7,112 nucleotides of DNA from Acetobacteraceae bacterium (GTDB lineage Bacteria > Pseudomonadota > Alphaproteobacteria > Acetobacterales > Acetobacteraceae). The notes under the pieces are model-generated. The model was not told the DNA's origin. It saw only the letters and a list, made by a program, of their open reading frames with translations, and ran no database searches. Each line of letters opens with the position of its first letter. The first letter of the stretch is position 1. Both the position numbers and the translations under genes were made by a program. Where the stretch lies: positions 1-7,112 of the forward strand of contig DAHWBL010000420.1 in assembly GCA_027323595.1 (NCBI GenBank), written 5' to 3'. Shown piece by piece: positions 1 to 5,342 of the stretch.

Positions 1-474
1 GCCATCGGCGATGTGATCGAAGGCGCGATGCTGGCGCACAAGGCCGAGGATGAGGGGGTGGCGCTCGCCGAGATCCTCGCCGGGCAGGCGGGGCATGTGA
101 AGTACGAGGCGATCCCGTCCGTGGTTTATACCGCGCCGGAAGTGGCGGCTGTGGGGCGGACCGAGGAGGAATTGAAAACCGCTGGCGTGGCCTATAAAGT
201 TGGAAAATTCCCGTTCACCGCCAATGGCCGTGCGCGCGCCATGGGCCACACTGACGGGTTCGTGAAAATTCTCGCCGACGCGCATTCCGATCGCATTGTG
301 GGCGCGCACATCATCGGCCCGGATGCCGGCACGCTGATCGCCGAGATCGTCACCGCGATCGAGTTCGGTGCATCCTCGGAGGATGTGGCGCGCATCTGCC
401 ACGCCCATCCCAGCCTCAACGAGGCCGTCAAGGAAGCCGCCCTGGCGGTGGAGGGGCGCGCGCTCCATATCTGA
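1..474 (+). CDS. lpdA: Dihydrolipoamide dehydrogenase (E3), C-terminal part; 5' end outside window
   Basis: This is the E3 flavoenzyme that reoxidises dihydrolipoyl groups of 2-oxoacid dehydrogenase (or glycine cleavage) complexes using FAD and NAD+, in the cytoplasm. The visible 157 residues open in frame at the first base with AIGD, the FAD-contacting motif, followed by MLAHKAEDEG, a hallmark of lipoamide dehydrogenases. The C-terminal dimerisation domain begins near YEAIPSVVYTAPEVA (about residue 35). The catalytic His-Glu pair of the partner subunit's active site is in HAHPSLNE (H136 and E141 of the visible part). The GTG at 13 is an internal codon, not a start. The redox-active disulfide and nucleotide-binding folds lie upstream of the window. 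pdxA begins 14 bases after the stop, so co-transcription is likely. Which 2-oxoacid complex it serves cannot be told from here. Confidence 0.95.
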   Translation, partial: AIGDVIEGAMLAHKAEDEGVALAEILAGQAGHVKYEAIPSVVYTAPEVAAVGRTEEELKTAGVAYKVGKFPFTANGRARAMGHTDGFVKILADAHSDRIVGAHIIGPDAGTLIAEIVTAIEFGASSEDVARICHAHPSLNEAVKEAALAVEGRALHI

Positions 475-488
475 CCGCGGAGGCTGGC

Positions 489-1490
489 ATGACGCGGACG
501 CTGGCACTGACGATGGGCGATCCCGCCGGCATTGGCGGTGAGATTTCGATCCGTGCCTGGCAGGCGCTGCGTGGCTCGGGGCTGGGGTTCGTGCTGCTCG
601 ATGATCCGGCGCGGCTGCCTGCCATCGCGCGCGTGCTTGGCGTCGAGCTGGCCATCCGCGTCGTTGATCGACCCGATGCGTCGGGCTTTGACGATGCCTT
701 GCCGGTGCTGCCGGTTCGCCTTGCGGTGCCTGGCCATCCCGGCCGTCCGGATGCGGCCAATGCGGCGGGCGTGATCGGGTCGATCCGGCGGGCCACCGAA
801 CTCGCGCTGGCCGGCGAGGTTGTGGGCGTCGTCACCAACCCGATCAGCAAGCAGACCCTTTATGCCGCCGGTTTCGGCCATCCGGGTCATACGGAGTTTC
901 TTGCCGAGCTCTGCAAGGTTGCCAAGCCCGCGGTGATGATGCTGGCCGGGCCGGAGCTGCGGGTGGTGCCGGTGACCATTCATGTCGCGTTGCGCGCGGC
1001 GCTTGATTGTCTTGATACCGAGATGATCCTGCACGCCGCGCGCACCACCGAGGCGGCGTTGCGCCGCGATTTCGCCATCGCCCGCCCGCGCCTGGCCATC
1101 GCCGGGCTCAACCCGCACGCGGGCGAGGGCGGCGCGCTGGGCGGGGAGGATATCGCCATCATCGCGCCCGCGGTCGCGGCCCTGCGCGCGCAGGGGATCG
1201 ACGCCACCGGCCCGCACCCGCCCGACACCATGTTCAGCGCGCGGGCGCGGGCGAAATATGATGTGGCGATCTGCATGTATCACGACCAGGCGCTGATTCC
1301 GCTCAAGACGCTCGATGTCGATCATGGCGTCAACATCACGCTCGGCCTGCCGATCGTGCGCACCTCGCCCGATCACGGCACCGGCTTTGACATCGCCGGC
1401 AGCGGGCAGGCCGACCCGACGAGCCTGATCGCGGCGATCGAGATGGCGGCGCGCATGGGCCGTGCCCGCGGCGAGGCCGCGCGCGCATGA
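489..1490 (+). CDS. pdxA: 4-hydroxythreonine-4-phosphate dehydrogenase PdxA
   Basis: PdxA oxidises 4-phosphohydroxy-L-threonine with NAD(P)+. The product decarboxylates to 3-amino-1-hydroxyacetone 1-phosphate, one of the two substrates of PdxJ in the DXP-dependent pyridoxal-phosphate pathway. The 333-residue protein is full length for the family (E. coli is about 329). It starts with TLALTMGDPAGIGGEI. Other family motifs are VVTNPISK (114-121), GHPGHTEFLAE (130-140), GLNPHAGEGG (206-215), DTMF (246-249), YHDQALIPLK (264-273) and the glycine-rich SPDHGTGFDIAG (293-304). The three divalent-metal histidines are present as H165, H210 and H265, matching the spacing of E. coli H166, H211 and H266. 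The ATG has a GGAGG at 479-483, five bases upstream. The gene overlaps pdxJ by four bases (ATGA). All key residues are intact, so I expect an active enzyme. Confidence 0.97.
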   Translation: MTRTLALTMGDPAGIGGEISIRAWQALRGSGLGFVLLDDPARLPAIARVLGVELAIRVVDRPDASGFDDALPVLPVRLAVPGHPGRPDAANAAGVIGSIRRATELALAGEVVGVVTNPISKQTLYAAGFGHPGHTEFLAELCKVAKPAVMMLAGPELRVVPVTIHVALRAALDCLDTEMILHAARTTEAALRRDFAIARPRLAIAGLNPHAGEGGALGGEDIAIIAPAVAALRAQGIDATGPHPPDTMFSARARAKYDVAICMYHDQALIPLKTLDVDHGVNITLGLPIVRTSPDHGTGFDIAGSGQADPTSLIAAIEMAARMGRARGEAARA

Positions 1491-2206
1491 GCCGCCCGCC
1501 GACCCGCCTGGGCGTCAACATCGATCACGTGGCCACGCTGCGCAACGCGCGCGGGGGCACCCACCCCGATCCGCTGCGCGCGGCGCGCATGGCCATCGCC
1601 GCAGGGGCGGACGGCATCACCATCCATCTGCGCGAGGATCGCCGCCACATTCGCGACGAGGATGTCGCGCGCATCCGCGCGGGCATCGCGGTTCCGCTCA
1701 ATCTGGAGATGGCCGCCACCGACGAGATGCTGGCCATCGCGCTCGCCCATCTTCCTCATGCCGCCTGCATCGTTCCCGAACGCCGTGCCGAGGTCACCAC
1801 CGAGGGCGGGCTCGATGCGGCCGCAGGGATGGCGGGCCTGCGCCCGATCGTCGCCGCGCTGACGGCGGGCGGCGTGCGGGTGAGCCTGTTCATCGATCCT
1901 GATCCGGCCCAGCTTCATGCCGCCGCGGCACTCGGCGCGGCGGTGGTGGAGCTGCATACCGGCGCCTATGCGCATGCCAGGCCCGGCGAGCTGGAGCGGC
2001 TCAGGGTGGCCGCGTCACTGGCCGAACGGCTTGGGCTGGAATGTCATGCCGGCCACGGGCTTGATTTCGACAATGTGGGCGCGGTCGCGGCGATCCCGCA
2101 GATCCGCGAGCTCAATATCGGGCATTTCCTGATCGGCGAGGCGATTTTCGACGGGCTCGTCCCGGTGGTCGCGCGGATGCGGCGGATCATTTCCGCCGCA
2201 TCCTGA
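1487..2206 (+). CDS. pdxJ: Pyridoxine 5'-phosphate synthase PdxJ
   Basis: PdxJ condenses 3-amino-1-hydroxyacetone 1-phosphate (from PdxA) with 1-deoxy-D-xylulose 5-phosphate to form pyridoxine 5'-phosphate. It is a cytoplasmic TIM barrel that forms octamers in characterised members. The 239 residues match the family length. Diagnostic stretches are LGVNIDHVATLRNARG (8-23), GITIHLREDRRHI (43-55), LNLEMAATDEM (71-81), VPERRAEVTTEGGLD (96-110), LFIDPD (134-139), ELHTGAYA (155-162), HAGHGL (187-192) and ELNIGHFLIGEAI (208-220). The catalytic residues correspond to H47, E74 and H190 (E. coli H45, E72, H193). The ATG lies inside the pdxA stop (ATGA). Only a weak GAGG (1473-1476) sits 10 bases upstream, so translation probably depends on coupling to pdxA. 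The last nine codons form a strong hairpin (see 2175-2203). Confidence 0.97.
   Translation: MSRPPTRLGVNIDHVATLRNARGGTHPDPLRAARMAIAAGADGITIHLREDRRHIRDEDVARIRAGIAVPLNLEMAATDEMLAIALAHLPHAACIVPERRAEVTTEGGLDAAAGMAGLRPIVAALTAGGVRVSLFIDPDPAQLHAAAALGAAVVELHTGAYAHARPGELERLRVAASLAERLGLECHAGHGLDFDNVGAVAAIPQIRELNIGHFLIGEAIFDGLVPVVARMRRIISAAS
2175..2203 (+). terminator. Perfect 12-bp stem-loop inside the pdxJ 3' end, likely terminator
   Basis: The arm GGATGCGGCGGA (2175-2186) is the exact reverse complement of TCCGCCGCATCC (2192-2203), with a five-base loop TCATT. The structure covers the last pdxJ codons and ends one base before the TGA. On the plus strand it is followed by TGAATTACTTGATCAATT, which is much richer in A and T than its surroundings but not a clean T run. 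This makes it a plausible but imperfect intrinsic terminator for lpdA-pdxA-pdxJ. On the minus strand it lies four bases past the CoA-transferase stop, but G+C-rich sequence follows, so any role there would be transcript-end protection or Rho-assisted termination. The stem itself is certain; its function is inferred. Confidence 0.65.
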
Positions 2207-2223
2207 ATTACTTGATCAATTCA
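2204..2223. repeat. Short AT-rich inverted repeat spanning the two convergent stop codons
   Basis: TGAATT (2204-2209) and AATTCA (2218-2223) are perfect inverted arms around an eight-base spacer. An eight-base palindrome, TTGATCAA (2212-2219), is nested across the right arm. The left arm begins with the pdxJ TGA, and the minus-strand TAA of the CoA-transferase is also inside. It could extend the termination signal of the adjacent G+C-rich hairpin. The stem alone would be weak, so this is a low-confidence functional call. Confidence 0.35.
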
Positions 2224-3383
2224 TTCAAAACGTAATCGTTATGGGCGCCGAGTGCCGGGCCCGGCCAGCCGACCACGGTTTCGGGGGCGTCGCCATCCAT
2301 GCGGATCGCGGGGCCCGGATGCAGGGTGGCGCCGACCAGCGGGTCGTCGATGTGCAGCACCGCCTTGCGCGCGACGAAATGCGGATCGGTGGCGCAGTCG
2401 GCGATGTCGTACAGCCGTGAGGCCGGCACCTCGGCGGCTTCCATGATGTCCTGCGCGTCCTTCGCCGGCAGCGTGCGGGTCCAGGCGGCGATCGCGGCGT
2501 CGAGTTCGCGGCTGTGCTGGCAGCGCAGGGCGTTGTTGGCGTAGCTCGGATCATCGGCGAGCTCGGGGCGGCCGATGGCGGCCATCAGGCGGCGAAAGAT
2601 CGGCTCGGAATTGCCGGCGATGGCGAGCCATTTGCCGTCGCTGCACGGATAGGTGTTGGTGGGGGCCGCGGTGGGCAGGGCGGCGCCATAGGGCTGGCGG
2701 ATGCGCCCGTCCAGCGCATATTCGGGCAGCATGCCTTCCATCAGGCTGAAGATGGAATCGACCAGATTCACGTCGATCACCCGTCCGCGCCCGGTGCCGG
2801 TGACATCGCGCTGCCACAGCGCGGCGAGCACGCCGATGGCGCCGTACATGCCGGCGAGGTCGTCGCCGATGGAGATGCCGCAGCGTGGCGGCGGCAGGTC
2901 CGAGGCGCCTTGCGGATGGCCGGTGAGGTGGCGGATGCCGCCCATCGCCTCGCCGATCGCGCCAAAGCTGGGGCGGTCGCGATAGGGCCCGTCCTGGCCG
3001 TGGCCGGAGATGCGCGCGATCACCAGGCGGGGGTTCATCTTTTGCAAAACGTCAGGCCCGAGGCCGAGCTTTTCGATCTGGCCGGGGCGGAAATTTTCCA
3101 CCAGCACGTCGGCGCGGGCGAGCAGGGCGAGCGCCTTGTCGCGGTCCTTCTTGAGGTCGAGCACCACCGACAATTTGTTGCGGCCATGGATCGAGAACCA
3201 CACCGCGCTGCCATCCACCGCGGCTCCCCAGCCGCGGATCGGGTCGCCGCCCGGGGGCTCGATTTTGATCACCTCCGCGCCGAGGTCGGCGAGGACGCGG
3301 GTGCAGAACGGCCCGGCGATGTAGTGGCCGAGTTCGACGATCTTGAGCCCGACCAGCGGGCCGGTGCGCCTGGGCGGTGTCAT
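2208..3383 (-). CDS. CaiB/BaiF family (family III) CoA-transferase
   Basis: Family III CoA-transferases move CoA between carboxylic acids through an aspartyl-CoA intermediate, acting as interlocked cytoplasmic dimers. The N-terminal signature GLKIVELGHYIAGPF...DLGAEVIKIEPP...DPIRGWG spans about residues 12-53. It is followed by GRNKLSVVLDLKKD (67-80), DVLVENFRPGQIEKLGLG (92-109), ISGHGQDGPYRDRPSF (125-140) and GISIGDDLAGMYGAIG (169-184). By alignment with formyl-CoA transferase, the first Asp of GDDLAG (D174) is the catalytic nucleophile. The frame stays open to a TTG at 3434, but the ATG at 3383 is preferred: GGGGGG lies seven bases upstream and conserved sequence begins soon after. This gives 391 residues, normal for the family. 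The donor and acceptor acids cannot be read from sequence; carnitine, formyl/oxalyl, mesaconyl and alpha-methylacyl-CoA relatives share these motifs. It appears to have its own promoter and operator. Confidence 0.92.
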   Translation of the reverse strand: MTPPRRTGPLVGLKIVELGHYIAGPFCTRVLADLGAEVIKIEPPGGDPIRGWGAAVDGSAVWFSIHGRNKLSVVLDLKKDRDKALALLARADVLVENFRPGQIEKLGLGPDVLQKMNPRLVIARISGHGQDGPYRDRPSFGAIGEAMGGIRHLTGHPQGASDLPPPRCGISIGDDLAGMYGAIGVLAALWQRDVTGTGRGRVIDVNLVDSIFSLMEGMLPEYALDGRIRQPYGAALPTAAPTNTYPCSDGKWLAIAGNSEPIFRRLMAAIGRPELADDPSYANNALRCQHSRELDAAIAAWTRTLPAKDAQDIMEAAEVPASRLYDIADCATDPHFVARKAVLHIDDPLVGATLHPGPAIRMDGDAPETVVGWPGPALGAHNDYVLNELIK

Positions 3384-3390
3384 GCCAAAT

Positions 3391-3396
3391 CCCCCC
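3391..3396 (-). promoter_or_regulatory. Ribosome binding site deciding the CoA-transferase start
   Basis: On the minus strand GGGGGG, followed by A, sits seven bases before the ATG at 3383. It supports this ATG over the in-frame TTG at 3434, which falls inside the proposed promoter and palindrome and could not lie on a transcript starting near 3428. Confidence 0.6.
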
Positions 3397-3400
3397 GTGT

Positions 3401-3417
3401 CGGGCGGTGAGCGCCCG
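3401..3417 (-). other. Small leader hairpin just upstream of the CoA-transferase ribosome binding site
   Basis: CGGGCG (3401-3406) pairs perfectly with CGCCCG (3412-3417) across a five-base loop. It lies between the predicted transcription start and the GGGGGG ribosome binding site. No T run follows on the minus strand, so it is not a terminator. It could influence leader stability or ribosome access. A six-base G+C stem also arises easily by chance in DNA of this composition. Confidence 0.3.
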
Positions 3418-3419
3418 GA

Positions 3420-3437
3420 AATTGGTCCGGACAAATT
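3420..3437. promoter_or_regulatory. 18-bp palindrome, probable repressor operator of the CoA-transferase gene
   Basis: AATTGGTCCGGACAAATT is an inverted repeat around a perfect GTCCGGAC core, with a single mismatched pair (3424/3433). It overlaps three bases of the proposed -10 box and covers the expected start point, the classical position for a repressor. The TTGGTC/GACAA half-sites resemble operators of the FadR branch of GntR regulators (general form TNGTNNNACNA), which often control acyl-CoA and organic-acid genes. Here the spacing between GT and AC is one base longer than that form, so the family assignment is tentative. No regulator gene is in the window. Confidence 0.5.
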
Positions 3438-3463
3438 CTAGCCAAGCTCGGCGGTCCTGTCCA
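3435..3463 (-). promoter_or_regulatory. Sigma70-type promoter for the CoA-transferase gene
   Basis: On the minus strand TGGACA (3463-3458) and TAGAAT (3440-3435) are separated by exactly 17 bases. Each hexamer matches five of six positions of TTGACA and TATAAT. Transcription would begin near 3428, leaving a leader of about 45 bases before the ATG at 3383. The promoter lies in the 94-base gap after the aldo/keto reductase gene, so the CoA-transferase can be expressed independently of the upstream operon. Assignment is by motif only. Confidence 0.55.
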
Positions 3464-3477
3464 ATATGCGCTGTGGG

Positions 3478-4308
3478 TCAGCCTGGGTGGTCCCAGGCGA
3501 TCCAGTTGCCGGCGGAGACGTTGCGCTGGTCCTTGGGCAGCACGTCCAGTGCCGCCACATCCTCGGCGTCGAGCACGATCTTGAGGGCGTCGAGATTGGC
3601 GCGCTGGTTGTCGATGCCGCCGGCCTTGGGGATCGCGGCGACGCCGGGCTGGCGCAGCAGCCAGGCGAGCGCGATCTGGGCGGGGCGCGCGCCGTGGCGG
3701 GCGGCGATCCGCGCCAGCTCCGGATGGTCCAGCACGCGGCCCTTGCCGAGCGGGGCATAGGCGGTGACGACCACGCCGTGGGCCCGGGCGTAGTTCAGAA
3801 CCGCTGTCTGGCCATGCAGAATATTGAATTCGACCTGGTTGCACGCGATCGGCGCGCCGATCTGCTCGATCGCCTGGCGCAGCAGGGCGACCGGAAAATT
3901 CGACACCCCGATGGCGCGTGCCAGCCCCTGCGCATGCAGGCGCTGCATCACCGCCATCGCCGCCGGCAGGTCGGCTGCCATGGTCGGCGAGGGCCAGTGG
4001 ATCAGATACAGATCGACATAGGAGGTGCGCAGCTTGGCCAGGCTCTCATCGAACGAGCGGGCCAGCGCGTCGGGGGCGAGATTGGTGTGCCAGACCTTGG
4101 TGGTGAGATGGATCTGCTCGCGCAGCCCGCTCGCCGCGATCGCCGCGCCGACATCCTCCTCGTTGCCATACATCTGCGCGGTGTCGATGTGGCGATAGCC
4201 CAGGCCGATCGCGCTCTCCACCGAGGCGCGACAGGCCGCGCCTTTCAGCGTGTAGGTGCCAAGCCCGAGTTGGGGCATGCGCAGCCCATGTTCACCAAGA
4301 ACCTGCAT
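3478..4308 (-). CDS. Aldo/keto reductase, 2,5-diketo-D-gluconate reductase (DkgB)-like
   Basis: This is a cytoplasmic NAD(P)H-dependent carbonyl reductase with a TIM-barrel fold, 276 residues, close to AKR5-type reductases such as DkgA/DkgB. The start MQVLGEHGLRMPQLGLGTYTL is typical. The catalytic tetrad is complete: D42 (RHIDTA), Y47 (QMYGNE), K71 (TTKVW) and H104 (LIHWPS). Further family motifs are GVSNF (134-138), CNQVEFN (156-162), TAYAPLGKG (182-190) and IALAWLLRQPGVAAIPKA (212-229). The ATG at 4308 is chosen because AAAGGA lies eight bases upstream and the fold begins there, although the frame is open further up. The start is five bases past the WD40 stop, so co-translation is likely. 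Unusual: after K228, positions that contact the NADPH 2'-phosphate in 2,5-diketogluconate reductase carry Ala, Gly and Asn. The natural substrate is unknown. Confidence 0.93.
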   Translation of the reverse strand: MQVLGEHGLRMPQLGLGTYTLKGAACRASVESAIGLGYRHIDTAQMYGNEEDVGAAIAASGLREQIHLTTKVWHTNLAPDALARSFDESLAKLRTSYVDLYLIHWPSPTMAADLPAAMAVMQRLHAQGLARAIGVSNFPVALLRQAIEQIGAPIACNQVEFNILHGQTAVLNYARAHGVVVTAYAPLGKGRVLDHPELARIAARHGARPAQIALAWLLRQPGVAAIPKAGGIDNQRANLDALKIVLDAEDVAALDVLPKDQRNVSAGNWIAWDHPG

Positions 4309-4313
4309 TGTCG

Positions 4314-5342
4314 TTATCCTTTCGAGGTCAGATCGATCACCGCGACCCCGCCGCTCTCGTCGGCGGTGGCCAGGAACGCGCCGGTGGGGTGCCAGGCGAG
4401 CGCGGATATCGCCGCCCCGCCGCTGGGGCAGACCGGCAGCACGCGCTGGGTGGCGATGTCGGCCAGGATCACCAGCCCGTCGGCGAAGCCGGCCGCCACC
4501 ACGTCCTGTTTGGGGTGGCAGGCCACCGCGCTGACCAGCACCCCGGCACCGCCGGCGATCTCCATCGGCGCCTTGCCCATCGGGCCGCCGCCGAAGAACG
4601 GCCACAGCACCACCGCGTCGGCGCCGGAGGTGGCGAGCCACTTGCCGTTGCGGGTGAAGGACAGCGAGCGGATTTTCGATGGATAGCCGCTCATGCGCAT
4701 GTCCTGCCCATCGGCCAGGCGCCAGCCATGCAGCGCGTTCTCCTGCATCGCGCTGACCACCGCGTCGCCCTCGGGATGGAACGCGACCGCGAGGTGGCTG
4801 CCCTTCCATTCCAGCTTGCGCGGGCTGTCGGTGCGCGCGGCGACGAACCACAGCGTGCAGCCGTTATAGTGGCTGGCGACGATGCGCTTGCCGCGCGCGT
4901 CAAAGCAGATGCCGCCGATGCTGGATGGGTGGTCGAGCGATTTGAGCGTCGTGCCGGCACCGTCGAACAGATGCGCCGTCTTGGCGACCGCGCAGGCCAG
5001 GGTGCCCGATTCGGTGCTCGCCACATGCTCCACCCAGCGGCGGGCAAAGCGGGCGATGTCGCTGATGGTGCCGTCGGCGGCGAGGCGTCGGAAGGCGCCG
5101 TCATCGCCGCCGGTGATGAAGCCGCCGGGCGCTCCATCGGGGGCGAGCGCGAGCACCGCGCCCGCGTGCAGCGCGTGGCTGCTCCAGCCGCCATCGCCCA
5201 GATCGAACAGCCGCAGCGTGCCATCGCCGAGCGCGAAGGCGGCGGTCTGGCCGGCGCGGTCGAAGCAGGCGGCCACCGCCGGCGCGTCGAAGCGCGCGGG
5301 ATGGCCGCGGCGGTCGATCAGATAGTCGAGCGTGGCGCTCAA
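4314..5342 (-). CDS. WD40-repeat beta-propeller protein, function unknown
   Basis: The 342-residue protein has no signal peptide or membrane segment, so it is probably cytoplasmic. It consists almost wholly of WD40-like repeats. Blade-like units ending in hydrophobic-D/W strands appear near residues 21-47 (TLRLFD), 58-86, 100-127 (TAHLFD), 138-168 (CTLWF), 182-208 (ALHGW), 222-248 (AVVLWPF), 267-295 and 309-337 (GVAVIDL), giving seven or eight blades. No enzymatic domain is attached, so a protein-binding scaffold role is the natural inference. The start is TTG at 5342: no ATG or GTG precedes the propeller in frame, AGGTG lies five bases upstream, and the TTG overlaps the stop of the GTPase gene (TTGA). 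The last two codons, AAA GGA, also serve as the ribosome binding site of the next gene. The close link to a COG0523 GTPase suggests the two products act together. Confidence 0.88.
   Translation of the reverse strand: MSATLDYLIDRRGHPARFDAPAVAACFDRAGQTAAFALGDGTLRLFDLGDGGWSSHALHAGAVLALAPDGAPGGFITGGDDGAFRRLAADGTISDIARFARRWVEHVASTESGTLACAVAKTAHLFDGAGTTLKSLDHPSSIGGICFDARGKRIVASHYNGCTLWFVAARTDSPRKLEWKGSHLAVAFHPEGDAVVSAMQENALHGWRLADGQDMRMSGYPSKIRSLSFTRNGKWLATSGADAVVLWPFFGGGPMGKAPMEIAGGAGVLVSAVACHPKQDVVAAGFADGLVILADIATQRVLPVCPSGGAAISALAWHPTGAFLATADESGGVAVIDLTSKG
4317..4322 (-). promoter_or_regulatory. Ribosome binding site of the aldo/keto reductase, embedded in WD40 codons
   Basis: AAAGGA forms the last two sense codons of the WD40 gene and lies eight bases before the ATG at 4308. 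It fixes the reductase start and implies translational linkage, since ribosomes ending at the TAA (4316-4314) cover this site. Confidence 0.65.

Noticed and set aside
192..1376. Minus-strand open frame of 394 codons opposite lpdA and pdxA
   Set aside because: It runs across two conserved genes on the other strand and encodes an Arg/His/Gly-rich string with no family resemblance.
2514..3410. Long plus-strand open frame (298 codons) opposite the CoA-transferase
   Set aside because: It lies antisense to a gene with clear family motifs, and its translation is low-complexity Ala/Gly/Asp/Arg without any recognisable domain. This is the usual mirror frame of G+C-rich coding DNA.
4309..4851. N-terminal extension of the aldo/keto reductase frame up to 4851
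   Set aside because: The extension overlaps the WD40 gene and is Arg/Gly-rich. The conserved fold, a good ribosome binding site and an ATG all place the start at 4308.
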